From Emydura subglobosa (Eukaryota; Chordata; Testudines; Chelidae): a stretch of DNA of 64,000 nt. Positions 9,801 through 53,459 of this stretch are shown piece by piece. Each line of letters opens with the position of its first letter. The first letter of the stretch is position 1. A program made the translations under genes and the position numbers. The DNA is taken from contig ML680086.1 of assembly GCA_007922225.1 (NCBI GenBank), positions 10,079,186 to 10,143,185 of the forward strand. The letters run 5' to 3'. The notes under the pieces are model-generated. The model was not told the origin of the DNA. It ran no database searches and saw only the letters and a program-made list of their open reading frames with translations.

Positions 9801-10385
9801 TGCATGACCCCCATCAGTCCTCCGCCATCCCCTCTTGCTGGAGGTGGCTGCACCATGTCTGCCAGCTTTGTGCCTGCATGAGTTATCCTGGGCTGGAGGA
9901 ATTATCCGCTGGCTCCCTCCAGCCAGAATACGGCCTCTTCCCACCATCTGAGCAATGCTGAGCTGCTGGGGTAGATCTGAGACTCTGGCCTGGCTCCGGA
10001 TGGGTTTCAGCCATGAAGGAGCCAAGGCCTGGGTTGCTAGGACCAGATCTTTATCTGTGCGGAGCAGCTGCTCTTTTTTTTTTTCCTGTAGTTAGGGATG
10101 TAATTTGCTGTTCCCAACCACTGTGGCCGTGAGGTGTGTTGAGCTCTGAATTGGGGCATGATTCTGCGGGACGCTTGGAAAAAATAGCTGCTGTTTGAAG
10201 GCAGATCAGACCCCGACCGGCGGATGGACGTCTTTCAAGGAAACCATGACGCAAACCTAAGAATCAGCAGGGACTGAGTGCCTGGCATCCATCATCCCTT
10301 GTGCTGTGTTCGGGGGCTGCCCTGCCCTGCCCCTGCTTCATGTGTATGAAGTGTTGTCCCTTTTTACCTTTTCGCCCTTCTCAAG
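9801..10385. other. Sequence between the transposon nest and the first L3MBTL1 exon seen
   Basis: No coding exon or repeat was recognised. A T-run lies at 10075-10084. A pyrimidine-rich tract at about 10360-10383 precedes the proposed splice acceptor. An upstream exon could hide here, but no open frame with a good donor was found. Confidence 0.5.
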
Positions 10386-41070
<30,685 letters not shown>

Positions 41071-41525
41071 CCACGCCCCACAGCACGGGACCGCCCTCGG
41101 CACTGCAGCTGCCGCGCTGTTTGTCTGGCTCACTGGAGCAGAGACCGTCCTTACTGCAGCAGCTGTAAAATCCTGCTCGCTCCTTCTCTCTCTGAGGCGT
41201 CTTCTCTGTCCATGCACCAAACCCATCTCTCTCTGTCTTTCTCTTCCCACTGACCTGTTATCCTTCTCCTCCAGCCTGGCAGGAGAGCTCCAGGTGGGGT
41301 ACCATGGACCAGCGCACTCTCCACTGACCATTTTAAAGAGACAGACCGCAGATTTGAGACAGGATGGCCTCTGCCCTTCTGACTGACCCTGTTCTGTAGG
41401 ATGATGATGTGTGTGTGTTTGTTTTTCATTTGTTTTGGGACAGAGGAGATACCAGGGAGAGGGCATGGAGGGATGATGATGCTGCTCAAGAAATCAAGAT
41501 CAGAAATTTTTGTGATCACATCAGA

Positions 41526-41531
41526 ATTAAA
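41526..41531 (+). terminator. Proximal poly(A) signal ATTAAA
   Basis: ATTAAA hexamer 456 bases past the stop, followed by GTGCGCGCTCGTTGAGAGGG and GGCTTGTTTTCCC, a GT/T-rich downstream region typical of cleavage sites. Confidence 0.55.
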
Positions 41532-41889
41532 CTGATTCCACACACCCCTTCCCTCTCACGCACATACACACATGTGCGCGCTCGTTGAGAGGGGTGGCTT
41601 GTTTTCCCTTTTCTTAGCAACTGAAAAGGATTTTCTCAACATATCTCGCTGTGTTGGGGCTGGTATATAATGCTCTTTCGAAGGGACATTCTCGAGTAGC
41701 TTTTTATAGCATTCCATTTGTTCTCTCCAGTTTTTGTGACTCTCTCTTTGAAGCTGGGAAGTAACTTTGCTTTGCACCGGCTCTGTTTCATCGTGGCCAT
41801 GAGGCCAACTTGAATTTTCTTCCATTTTCTTCTGTTTCTCCTGGGGAACGAGCCCATAGTGCTATTTATGCTGCAGATTTCTTTGCTGC

Positions 41890-42032
41890 TGGGGGTCAGT
41901 GTTTTTTTATTATTTATATTGCAGTAGCAGCTAGGAGCCTAAGTTACTCACCAGGACCCCCCTGTGCTAGGTGCTGTACAAACACAGAACACAACGCTGG
42001 TCTCTGCCCCAAAGAGCTTGCAGTCTAAGTAT
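41890..42032 (+). repeat. Dispersed amniote repeat
   Basis: TTTTTTATTATTTATATTGC, GTGCTAGGTGCTGTACAAAC and CTGCCCCAAAGAGCTTGCAG are a well-recognised amniote repeat text, probably related to CORE-SINE or LINE tails. Family name left open. Confidence 0.65.
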
Positions 42033-43960
42033 AAATATACCAGCCACTTCAGCACAGCTCTGGGACTAAGGTTTGTCTGGGACTAAGTTGTGCCCTCTCT
42101 GCTGGATAGGTGGCTGCTCTGCAGCACAGAGATTCTTTGCAGAAGAAGAGTGGCCTTTTCTTTCTGTCTCAATGGTGGGGTTTTTATTTTCAGATCTCAG
42201 CAGCCCTTCACCATCAGACTATAAGAAATTCAAGGTGGGCCCAGTTTTTGTCCTTAGCTACTTGACTCATGTCTCCCTGTGACAAGACTTGAAAACTGCT
42301 TTTTCAAAAAGACAATCACCTACCGGTTATTAATGAGACAGTCTCTTGAGATTGGCTAAGAAAAGGTCAGCGCAGGGTGTGTGATGGTGTACGGCCAACT
42401 GCCTTTACTCCACCATGTAAAAACTTCCTGAAGGACCAATCAGAAGAGGCATAGGCTGGGCAGAGGGACCCAGTCCCCAATCCGCGCTTTGTCATGTTAG
42501 AAACATTTGCATTCCCAAGGTCTGCAATTCCTTAAAGGAATCAATATTTTCCTTTGTTCCCCCCCTGCCCACTGAAGACAGGGATGAAAGCTCCTACCAT
42601 ATGCACCAGCAACATGTCTCATAGTAACATGGCATATGAAGTCCACTTTCATGTACATATGGGTCAAATTCATGCTAGGCTTCCCATGGAAATGCAGCAT
42701 TTTGACTCTTTTTATTATTGACTCTTTGGGGTCACATTTGACCTGCCATTCCAATGTTTTCCGCTTGCTATTCATGAGAGATTTTACACAATTTTTTTTT
42801 TTTTTTGTAAGTTTAGGTTTGTTTCGCAAGTTCTCTCTCCTTCTCTTTCATTTTTTTCCATCCGTTCAAATGCCGCTGTATGTTCGTCTGTGGGGAGAAG
42901 CGAAATGGGAGGCGAGGTGTTTTGGACTCTGGACCCTGTCCTCCCAGACATGCAATCTGATCCTCAGCAAATGGTGCCAAACCAGCCTCCCTATCCAAAG
43001 AGGAGATCTTTTCCTGGACTGCTGTTGGTTCGGAGGAGCGGAAGAAGAGGAGGGGTCTTGGGATACAAACATGATTTCAGCTTTGGGATTCTCCATGTAA
43101 AACTCCCCTGGAACATTTCCAAACTTGATCCTGACCAAAAGCAAGTCTCCTGGTTAGCTCTTTATATGCCTGCATAAGGCTCAGTCTGTGTTTCTAGGAA
43201 CATATACTGCAGAGAAAGAAAGGAAGAAGTCTCCTGTTCTCCTCAGCTCCGCCTCAGCCTGCTAAATGATTACATTCCTCCAGTTAAAGGTGAGCTGAGC
43301 AGTCATCGCGCTGGTTGGATGCCAGAGGGGTGCTCTGGTCTTGGTGCTGGCTATCGGATGTCTCAGTGGAGCTCTGGACTCGGCCCTGGAGCGTCAGGTG
43401 CCTGAGTTGTGCTCCGCATTTGATGCTACAACAAAAGATCGAGCGGTTGGTTCCTGGAGAGGCTGTTCCAATAAACAGGACCATTTTGAAGGGAGCAGAA
43501 GCTGTAAAAGTCAGCTCAGGATTGTCTCCTGGGAATCCCAGTGGCTAATGGGAGTAAGTCTCCTGTTCTATTACTGAGACAGAGGGTGAGCTGTTTTCAG
43601 GCTACCTGACACCTTACAGATCTTTAGCTGCATTTCTGGACGCCTGTGAAACTAACTTCCTGGTTATTGGTGAGACTGTAGGCTATAGTCACCTGAGGGC
43701 TCCCGGGCCAAACTGTGCCCATCCAACTCTTATATACAGCTTCTAGGAGATTTACCTGAACTGTTTTCTCACCTCCTTGCAGTGTAACCTTGGACACAGA
43801 CCAGACTGGACTGGACTGAACTGAACTGGTATGCCCAGCTGTAGTGTGGAGTCTAGATACAGCCTGGGAATGGTCTCTCAGGGGGAAGTCTCTGGGGTCA
43901 GAGCTCTCCAAAAGGAAATGCTTGCCTGGAAGATGTTCCTCACTGGAAATGTGAAGTGAG
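42033..43960. other. No gene recognised
   Basis: Within the possible long 3'UTR. A T-run lies at 42790-42806. Otherwise unique-looking sequence without coding signature, including a pair of long but unrecognised frames near 43,000-43,180. Confidence 0.4.
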
Positions 43961-43966
43961 ATCGAG

Positions 43967-44010
43967 TGTGTGTGTGTGTGTGTGTGTCTGTCTGTCTGTG
44001 TGTGTGTTTC
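43967..44010. repeat. (TG)n microsatellite
   Basis: TG repeat with internal TCTG units. Confidence 0.95.
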
Positions 44011-44231
44011 TCTTTATGACAGCGTTCTTATATCAAGCTCGCTTAGCTGCTGCCTCAGCCAGGAGTCCATTCCCCACTTGGATTGATTATTTCCTGACCT
44101 TTGAGGTAGGAAGCTTCTGAATTGGTCTGGGGGAGAGAAATACAGATTTCATAGATGGCCAAGGGCTATGTACTGTTAACGCTTGTAACGTTTTTTTTTT
44201 AATTTTAAAAAACAAAAACAAACCCAAAGCT

Positions 44232-44284
44232 GTGTGTGTGTGTGTGTGTGTGCGCACGTGCGTGCGTGTGTGTGTGTGAGAGAG
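44232..44284. repeat. (TG)n/(AG)n microsatellite
   Basis: TG repeat with CG-containing variants (TGCGCACGTGCGTGCG), ending in an AGAGAG run; only about 220 bp after the previous TG tract. Confidence 0.95.
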
Positions 44285-45523
44285 AGAAAATCAGTCGATG
44301 CCGTTTCCTTCATTGTTTGTCCAACGTTGGTTTTTGTGGCACTCTCTTTGCTGACGGGACGTGGTTCTTGAGATGTTAGTGGTTGGCCAGGTGGCTGGGG
44401 GAGCAGGAGCACAGCCCTTCCCTGATGGGAACTGGTTGGGAATTTTCTGTCTAAATAGTGTTTTGTCAGAAAATTTGTCTCATTGAAATGGAAATGGTTG
44501 GGGAGAACATACCAATTCTGATTAAACTTTTGGCAGGAAGGTGTCTCGGGTCCAGGATGGAATTTCTGGTCAAAACAAGAGAGACAGGTCCTGGAATCCC
44601 CCATGGCTAGGGCACATAGGGACCTGACCCTGGATCTCCCACAGCCTGACCTGCTGTTCTCCCTGACCTCCTCAGAATCACCCTCTGTCTCTGCTGTGCG
44701 TTAGTGCCAAGATCTCCGCCCTGTGTTAGACTACTTAGCAGCCCTACTAGCTCAGGGAGCATTGAGGCCCACACCTGGGAAAAGCTAAAGTCCCAGCTGA
44801 GGGAATCAATCCTTAACCTCCCAACAGGCCAGATTCCTCACTGGTGGCACGCTGGCTCGGAAGCCACTGGAGTTCTACCAAGAAGTCAGTAGAGTTACAC
44901 CAGGGATGAGCCTGGCCCTGGATCTTCTCAGGTCTCCTTGTGGGGGAAGCTAGAGCAGCTAAAAATGTCTTACTTCGTTAAAGATTTTAAACCAAAAGGA
45001 CAGCTGAGTCCCTGCCCGTCCTGAGGGCAGTTAGAGGGACTGGGACCTGGCGGGGCAGGGAGGGCCCAGAATTATCTGCTGGGGCCAGGCAGGACAATCA
45101 GCCAGTCATTCGCTCCTGTGACTACAACCAATACCCCTCTTATGTTACAGCCCTCAGGGATGGTGCCATCGGGTGTTGACAGGGGCTACGTTGACATGAT
45201 TGTGACACTCTGCTGCCCTGGGAAGGCTGCCAGGGATGGGCGAACTCAGCCAGGCCGTAGTGGCAGCAGCCCCTGCTCAGCTTCTTATTCCCATAAGCTC
45301 CGTGCCAGCCCAGCAGCCGGGCCCATGGGGTGGGAGAAGTGCACAGTCCCCAAGCTTCCAGGATTTGTGCCACTTTCATCAGATACAGCTCTCCCCGGGA
45401 GGGACTCTCACCTCTGGAGCGGCCAGGTGAAAGATGGGAAAGTGGGTCTGGTCTGGCCTGGTCCAGAAAGCACCTGCCCTGTGTCTTGAGGAATATTCCA
45501 AGTCAGCAGAGCTGACTATAGGA
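44285..45523. other. No gene recognised
   Basis: A trace of the ancient GAGTTACACCAGGGATGAG repeat is visible near 44893-44911. No exon seen. Confidence 0.4.
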
Positions 45524-45817
45524 CAGTGTTTCTCAAATGGTGTTCCGCGGAACCCCAGGGTTCCGTGGGCTGAGTTGAAGGGTTCCGTGAAGAAGCGGAA
45601 CCGCGCTGCCGAAAGTACGAAAAATCGGGTGCTGCCGAACAGCTGTTCGCACGCCGCCGAACAGCTGATGGGGCCACCGAAAACGGCTCAGAGAGCGCGC
45701 CGCCAAAACAACCCTACACCACGCCACCAAAAAGAGGAAGATTTCCTCGACTTTTCGGCGGAGGGTATGGCACGGGTGTGCAAGGGTTCCAGGGGGAAAT
45801 AAAATTGAGAAACACTG
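45524..45817. mobile_element. Non-autonomous hAT element, 294 bp, with perfect 8-bp target duplication
   Basis: Terminal inverted repeat CAGTGTTTCTCAA at 45524 and TTGAGAAACACTG ending at 45817; target duplication CTATAGGA at 45516-45523 and 45818-45825. The interior is GC-rich with CCGCCGAACAGCTG-type repeats. No transposase. Confidence 0.95.
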
Positions 45818-45845
45818 CTATAGGATTTTCAGGACACTCAATCTC

Positions 45846-46290
45846 CCCCCCCCCCCCTTTTCTCCCTATCCTTTTTCCTCCATTTTTTCTCCCCCCCTTG
45901 TGTGCAAGGGATGGAGAAGGGAGCAGCAGACCCTTTCCCCAGCATTCCCAGGGCAGACAGAAGGTCTTTAACGACAGCCTGCGCACTAGAGAGTACATTG
46001 CTCTTCCCTCTGGCTAACTTGGAGGTAGCAAAGGGCATGTCGCCACATGGACAGTCTGATGCAGGGCCTGTTGGAGCAAACAGGACTATGGACTTCAGGT
46101 CCCCGGAAGGCTACATGGTCCCGTGTTCAATTCAGGTCTATTCCCAGAAGTGTGTGTGTGGGGGGGTGTCTCTCTTGATGAAGGTTTGGTGGTGTTTTAG
46201 CAGATCAGGGTGTTTGGGGGGAGGGGGAGCAGCTTTCATCTGTCAGGGAAGGATTAATTCCCCCCCCCCACACACACACACACATACTGG
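45846..46290. repeat. C-, G- and CA-rich simple repeats
   Basis: A C-run at about 45846-45858, pyrimidine-rich DNA to 45900, a G-run near 46160-46167, and C(8) followed by (CA)n at 46260-46285. Confidence 0.85.
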
Positions 46291-47006
46291 TAATGGGCAG
46301 CATCTTGCTAAAGCCAGAAATGTTGGGGGAGAGGGGGACTGACTTGCTAGGAACTCGGGGGTGAGGGGGGAAGGAATAGGGAGCCCCCTCTCTTGTTGCA
46401 CTCTGATTGGTTGCTTCTTTCCAGAACTATGAGATCCAAGCTATTTCTGCACCGACTTCAAGCACTTTTTTAGAAGAAAAGAAATCCAAATTGTCCAGGA
46501 GGTTAGGTAGCTAGGACAGCCTCCTCCCGCCAAGGAGAACCTTTGGACTTGAGTGCAATGGTGGAAATCAAAAAGAGGAGGAGGGAAGCCATTACTTGAC
46601 TGGCTTTTCTTCTTCCTGTCAGCATAATCTCTTGGGCTGATGGTTTATCCGTTAGTGCCAAGGAAAGGGTACTAGTTGAAGGCTGCAGTCTGGCTCTGCC
46701 CAGCCCCTCTGTTTATTTTGGGGAGCGGGGTTTGATGTTATTTGGTTGGGGGGAGGGGACTTGTGTTTTGGAAGGCGTGTGTTTATGACAACAAAGGTTT
46801 TTTGCACTTTCATTCATTTTGCACTCATTTAATTTCTGTTTTTTGGGGTTTTGGGTTTTTTTTTGGCATTGGCACCTTTTTTGTGTATTCATGATGAAAA
46901 TACTCTGGCCAGTGCAGCTATTCTGGAACTTTGTGTCCTGAGTATACAGAGAATTAACAAACAAACAAATCAAGATGTGATGTGTTTTGTCAGTGTTTTA
47001 AAATAC

Positions 47007-47016
47007 AATAAATAAA
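47007..47016 (+). terminator. Distal tandem poly(A) signal
   Basis: Two overlapping AATAAA hexamers (47007-47012, 47011-47016) in an AT-rich context, followed by GCTGGTGCCTGC at about 47039. The upstream 300 bases are U-rich and look like a 3'UTR end. Confidence 0.6.
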
Positions 47017-47124
47017 TGTGAGCAATGGAATTATACAAAGCTGGTGCCTGCTTATTAATTCTTAGCCCACATGTGTGGCCCTCCTCAGCCACACCCCTCT
47101 AAGTGCTCTCCAAAAGAAGGTAAG

Positions 47125-47290
47125 TTTCTCTTATCCCCATTTTGCAGACAGAGAAACTGAGGCACAAAGAAGGAAAGTGATTTGCCCAAGGTCATATCGC
47201 AGCACTGGGAATAAAAGCCAAGTCCTGTGACTCTCAGTATAGTACTCTGGCGGCTGGCCACGCTGCCTCTTGCTGCACAGGCTGCTGTAT
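47125..47290 (-). repeat. MIR-type CORE-SINE
   Basis: Plus strand reads CTTATCCCCATTTTGCAGAC, GAAACTGAGGCACAAAGAAG and TTTGCCCAAGGTCATATCGC, the reverse complement of the MIR core. Confidence 0.88.
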
Positions 47291-48879
47291 AAGACGGAAT
47301 AATGCACAGTGCCAGCCATCAATTAAAATCAGGCCAGGAGTACAAACATCAGGCACGTGCCACATAGGAGGACAATGATAGACGAAGTCTGATCTCGGTT
47401 ATAGCACTGAAGAGCATGGAGTCGCCCTGTATTTGCACCTTTGTAATGGAGCAGAATTGGTCTCCACAGGGGGCAGAATCTCTCTTCGCTGTTTCTTGCT
47501 GGGTCAGAGTCCCACTGGAAGGCTGTGCAGAAGTTTGGTGTAGTAAGGAGAGGCTTGACTGCAGAGGGGGTGGCTGATCTATGCCGAAGAGCAGAGAAGG
47601 GGCTTCACGTTACGTAGGAGACGGGGCAAGAACAAGAAAGGGAGAAGGGCACAAAAGGAGCAGAGAGGAACCAAGTTCCCCATCTGACCCCATCCCTCTG
47701 CCCCTCCAACAGCACAGGCAGAGGGGCTGAGAGTGCAGGGGTCCGTCTCCTTCTCAGCAGCAGAGATCGGCGGGACACAACACTACACAGTCCCCCTGCC
47801 TGCTCTCGCTTTTCCTGGGCTCTCAGCCACCCTGCCTCACCTCGGGCTTTTGGCTTGGGCTGTTTGGGGGGATTTATTGGACCAGCAGGATGGGCTCTGA
47901 AATCTCAGAAGTGCCATGAATGCTGTAGCTGGCACAGCTGCCCAAGGAGCCAAGACAAAGGAGATGCAGGCCTGGCTGGAGAGACCGCAGAGCCGACTGC
48001 TTCCGAGAGCTCTCATCAGCATACTCTGCGGCTCCCTGGAACGTGGTTGTTTGTTTGACTCTGTGAGTCTGTCTGTCTAATATCCCGGGACCCACATGGC
48101 TACAACTATGCCACATGTCCAGCAGGGGACATTTCTTCTTCAGGCCCCAGTGCTTGTGGTGCATCAGCTGCTGTGAAGGAAGGGTGGGGCAGGCCTTGAC
48201 ATACCACTGTGGAAAATTCCACTCTTCCTCCCAAGCCAGGATACCATGGTTTGTACCCATCCCCCTTAGCCTCCCAGCACAGCCGTGGGGCATGAGACCT
48301 TTAAACAACTGCTGAGCTGTCTGATATGATAAGATCTCCTTCGCATACCAGCATCTGCTGCCATGTTCAAGAGGAGCAGACAGAAATATCGGTGCAAGGT
48401 TAAACAGCACCCTAAGGGCCAAGGCAACCAATGACTCACTCTGCGAAAGCTAAACTCCTGGGCATCAGGCTTTCTCCCCAGAGGGGCATTATTCCTCAGG
48501 AACCTGTGGCAGCGGATGGGGAGTCAGCCAAGTCTGAGCAATTCCATGCCTTGTAGAGCAAAGCATGGACAATCCATCTCTGAGATGGGCTTAAACTGCC
48601 CCAGAGTTCAGGGCGCTTGGATCCATGACCTTAATTCAGCTCATAAAAGAGTTAGGACTAGCTGCAAAGTTCAGGCTTGGGTCCAACTTCCCCAGTGTTT
48701 GGGGTTGTTGGGAGCAGCGGGTTTTGGACCCAGGCTAATCTCTTCTACAAACTTAAACAGCTGTAACCTGTGTCCTTCAGTCCATGGTCTTCCTGCTGTC
48801 TGCTGCCTCCACAAAGCACTGCGTCCTCGCAGCATATTGTAATGCGAATGGATCAGGAATGTTTTGATTAACCATTGTT
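47291..48879. other. Intergenic, nothing recognised
   Basis: No exon or classified repeat identified. Longest frames have no family features. Confidence 0.4.
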
Positions 48880-49235
48880 TTTGCTGAAAAATACAGATTA
48901 ATCTAAACCAAAACTATTTGCGAAACAGCGCTGGTTTTGATGATGCTCCTGCCGTAAATAGCCTTTGGGGAAAAAATTTCAAAATTGTTGTAATGTCCTG
49001 TTTTGACATGTTCAAGTGGGAAAGTTTTGGGGGCTTTTTTTTTTTTTTTTTAAACTTTAAATGACTTCTTATTTTGAACTGTTAGTAATTTTTTTGAAAA
49101 AGGTCAAAATCAAGATGAAATGATCAAAGCACAATGTTTCGATTGACCCGGACTGAATTTTTTTTCTGGATTTTCACTTTGCAAAAATTTCTGCGATTGT
49201 CCGACTTCAAGATGGGACATTTTTTTTATATCTCC
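48880..49235. repeat. AT-rich dispersed repeat, family copy 2
   Basis: Contains GGGAAAAAATTTCAAAATTG, a T(18) run near 49037-49054, and GAAAAAGGTCAAAATCAAGA; similar to the copies near 19,590, 58,060 and 61,540. Confidence 0.5.
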
Positions 49236-49894
49236 AAAATACTCTCAGGATGGAAAAGCCATTTCCTGCCCATTGCAATTGTAACATACAGCCAGGGGCT
49301 GGCCACACCAACCTTTCTGGTGGGAAATCCTCTTTTGCTCCCATTCAGGAGCCTCTATCTCCATAGAAATACCACCAAACCCTCACTTTATCAAGGTTCT
49401 TTGTACTCCTGCAACGATTCCATTTAGCAGCCATGGGCCCTTCGTATCAATAACTCCCCGGCCAGCTGGGGTTCTACGCACTGAGTCACATGTCAGTCTG
49501 CAGCTTGAGCCTGTTCATGTTTTTGTTGGGAAAAACTTTTCACCTCTTCAGGGCTGATAGAAGGGCTGTTATTCTGGGTTTTCCACATTTTCTAGAAACA
49601 CAAGTTCCCTCCGTTTCTGCTAAAACAAGAAGTGGAGTGAGGGAAGCAATAGAAAATTCAGCTCGCTGAACCCTATTTGCTGCAAATTATGGCGCAGGAA
49701 ACTCACAGCTGGGGGAACAGCACATTGTAAAGAGACTGGCACCTTTGTAGGAAATCAGCCAGAGCTGCTAGTCATGGTTGCTGCTCACCCGCTGATAGAC
49801 TTGAAAAAACAGAGCTATCTTTGATGTGATGCACAAATATCTACAGTAGATCCTGGAGGCTCCAACCTAGATCAGAGCCCCATTGTTCTGAGTA

Positions 49895-50090
49895 CTTTAT
49901 GTACAGGTGGTAAGTCCCAGCCCCCGCCCCTAAGAGCTTGTCTTGTCTAGTTAGGTTGGACGGATGGTGGAAGAGGCACAGAGATTAGCCCAAGATCACA
50001 CAGCGAATCAGCGGTAGCGCCTGGAATGGAAGCCACATCTCTGAATCCTGCACCCTAGCCACTGGCTCATGCTGCCATTCAAACAACATG
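49895..50090 (-). repeat. MIR-like CORE-SINE
   Basis: Plus strand carries GAGGCACAGAGATTAGCCCA, AGATCACACAGCGAATCAGC and CACCCTAGCCACTGGCTCAT, the reverse complement of a MIR-type core and head. Confidence 0.75.
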
Positions 50091-53000
50091 GGTGGTTTTT
50101 ACAGTTGTTTAGCTCACCCAGATCAGCAGACCCGGAGAAACATTATTCTGTGAACAAAACATGCTGTTATATGGCTGTGTCATGCTAATCACGTTCAGGG
50201 ATCCCCCATACAAATATGGACCGAGCCCAATCCTGCTTCTCTGGTGGCCTTTTCCCAGCACAGATCGGTCTGGTCTTAGATGGTGCCACTGTACCACTTT
50301 TCAGGTCAGCTAAGCGGCATCGCTGCCATACAGGGCTTCAGGAGAGCTACAAATCGCAAGGCTATAAGGGATCCAGGAGAGGACGAGAATCCATCATTTG
50401 GTGGGAATCTTCCATTGGTTTCATCCCACTTCCATGCTCAAGCTGTTAGCAGATGGATTGTGTCCAAATTCAGGACTTGTAACATTTCTCTGCCTCTGCT
50501 GCTGCCAGCGTTCAGCAGGTGACACATGCCTAATTACCTCAGGTAGCGCCCAGCATGTGACCTGCCTTCAGAAAACAGAGCACTTTGTTCAGACCTTTTT
50601 CACTTTCCTCTGTGGTGAGCTGCCCTCCAATCCTTCAGCAGGAGGTTTGTCCTCACTCCCCATCCCTCCAGCTCCTCTCCAGGACCTCTGTGTCCCCACA
50701 GAGCAATGGCAGGGTAATAATTTACTTCCTGGCGTAAGCCACTCCTTGAGCCTATTCCTTTGACCTTCAGAGAAATTCACCAAAACAAAAACAGAGCAAG
50801 TGAGAGAGGTAAATAACACTCTTATGCAACTGGTGCTAGTTAGCATACTCTGCTTTCTCCAGGGCCGCGCGACCGGACAGCCCTGCCTGTTTGACTTTCT
50901 TCCCTTAGCAGGTAACACTTTGGTTTATCTACTTATTTATTCTCTGATGGTTCCTCGTTCTGGGGAGTGTGAAGGAGCTGGTTTGAGGGAAGCCTGGTCC
51001 TCGATCCTGGACGACCCCATGCAGGGGTGTCAGGATTTCCAGCCGGAGAAGCATTGACTTTGGGGAGGGCTGGTTCTTGGGCACAGACGAGTTGAGGTGG
51101 GGATGGCAGAAGCAGGCATGAGGCTGATTTCAGAAGCACACTTGTGTTCCCCTCTTCAAAATGATCAGACTCGCAGCAATATTGATCAGAGGTGGGAAAA
51201 GCTGCCTAGGGAGGGAAGGTTTCTCTTGCTTTGGAGAGTGGTGTGGCTTGTTCTCTCTCCCAGAAGGGAAGAGCCAGGGAATACCATGTGCTCAGAGTAG
51301 AGGTTTCCTGTCCGCTCCCCGTCTCCCTCATTTTTATTTTGTCTGCCCCTCAGAGCTGATTTTTCCAGGACCCATTTTCAATAAGAAGCAGCCAGAGGCA
51401 TTTTATATGATGTGTAGAATTTCCTATATAAAAACCAGATAGGGCAGAGGCACCGGCATACGGAGCAAACCCTCAAATGAATGCAAACCAGTCAGGGCCA
51501 AGAAAATAAGCCTTTAAGCCATGACAACCAGGGCTGTGTCTGCCCTAGGATTGTCAGCTGTGTTTTACTGTAGACGTCCAAGCTGGCTCCTGCTCAGCCC
51601 TTCTGTAATTGGTGCTGAACTGGTTGTCCTGCTGGGGTGTGCAGGGTGAGTGGAGCCCAACACCCAATTCATTAAATATGGTAACTGCCCTGTCTGAACT
51701 GCCAAGCCCCCTCCTAACCGCGGCAGTGAGTGAGATCAATACCAGTCCACTGGGCACTTAGGAGGACGTGTGTTGTCAGGCACAGCGACGGATTCTAGCA
51801 GAGGCACAAGTCTTCGACTTCATTGCTACAGGGAACGGGGCAGCAAGTGGTCATGGCTGGAGGTTTAACCCCGAGAGGGGCTTACACGGCATTTGGGATA
51901 GTGGCTTTTGACCACAGCTTGAACATTGCTCGGCCCAGTCTAGGCTGGCACATGAACGTGAGCATTGCCAGCCTCCAGCAGCTACGGTCCATCTAGTTCA
52001 GCATCCACCTGACAGTGACCGTTGCTCGCTGCTCCCCAGAGTGATAGATGTGTGTGTGTGTGGGGGGGGGGGTGTTGAAACATCCCACCCCCGTGCCTCA
52101 TGTGTTAGATCCGGCAGAGTCAGACCAACAGCCTCTCCTCTGACGGAGGAGTTGGTGCCCATGCAGCAGGGGCAAGGGACGTGGCCGGTAAAATAGCAGA
52201 TCCCCTCCGCCTGCTGCATAGGAGAAGGGAAGGGAGTGGGCCTGGCTGGCATTTTGAGACAGGCTCAGTGCGCTCAGCGGGGCCAGGCTTTTCAGCATGT
52301 AGGGTGCTCTGCTTTTTTTTTTTTTTTTTTTGAATATTTGACCACAAGTATCACTACAGCAACCTCTGGGTGCTGAGCCCTTTTGGAAACTCTGCTCTGG
52401 ATTGTGGGTGCTGAGCAGATCTGGAGCTCTGCAGACAGGCTGCTCAGGGATCCTTTTTCTTCATTACTTTGGTCAGTCTGGAGTTTTGGCTTTGTGCAAT
52501 GGCCCCTTAGTTTGGGTCAGGTTATATAAAACAGTTTCTCACATGGGGAAAACATTAGAGCTTGGTGCCCCTATTTTACATTCTTCTGCTGAATGAAGAA
52601 GGCCCAGAAGCTTTGTTAGAAAAGCTTCTGCTTTTCTGTTTTTTACATTAGCAATTCAAATCTTAGTTACCTTGAAACTCTATAGACAAGAAATGGAAAA
52701 CTACTGGCATTATGACATTACCACAGACTAAGGCTGAACAGCTGTGCGAGGTGGGGGGAAAGGATTTTTATAATCAGGTTTTTAAAAACTCTATTGTTTG
52801 TTTACTTTTGTTAATATTAACGTTAACCCAAACACCTAATAAACACTTGGAAGAAAGAAAGTCTTTGTGAAAACATCAACAATCCTCCTTTTAATTAAGG
52901 CTTGCGAAATCTCCTAGTATTAATGTGAGACCTCTAACAAATTCTCCAGAAAAACCAGGGTGCACCAGATTTTTGATATTCCTGATATTGCTAAGGTAAA

Positions 53001-53459
53001 ACAAAATAGAAAATGATACCTTAAACCCCCACCCATCAACAAAAATCAATTCAATCATTCTTTATTCCTCATAAAGAGGCAAAAATAGGCAATATCCAAT
53101 TTTTAAGCAACCACCTTGCTATTCTATTGTATGTAGGTTCTTATACCACCTTTATCACCATAGTATCTGAGCACCTCCCAGTAGGACATTGAGCATTTTT
53201 AGGTAACCTTTCACGGCTAGCTGCAGGTAACTTAGTTTGTATGCTGAAGAAATGTGTATTTTAATCTTATTTGGACCATGTAGATTGTGATTCTTTTGGG
53301 CTATGTCGTTCCTCTTAAGTGATACATATATAATGACAACGGTTGTTATATTAGTGGATGACTACATAATGCAGTTCTCTATAAAACAGCCTCTAAAGGA
53401 GCATGCAAAATATTTTGAAATGGATGTTTGTGAATAGGTATTTGCTTGTCTCTCTGTGT
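50091..53459. other. Intergenic, few features
   Basis: GGTCCATCTAGTTCAGCATC at 51987 is a trace of a CR1-type repeat. A TG/G run lies at 52048-52073 and a T-run at 52313-52331. CTCTGGGTGCTGAGCCCTTT near 52364 is an ancient repeat text also seen near 14,020. No coding exon recognised. Confidence 0.45.

Larger units (their letters stand above)
41071..47035 (+). other. L3MBTL1: Candidate L3MBTL1 3'UTR (short or long form)
   Basis: No coding exon follows the stop. A near signal ATTAAA at 41526-41531, followed by a GT-rich stretch (about 41570-41620), would give a ~0.47 kb 3'UTR. AATAAA also occurs at 43470, and two overlapping AATAAA lie at 47007-47016. If the far pair is used, the 3'UTR would be about 6 kb and include the hAT at 45524 and simple repeats. 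Which end is used cannot be told from the sequence. Confidence 0.5.
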
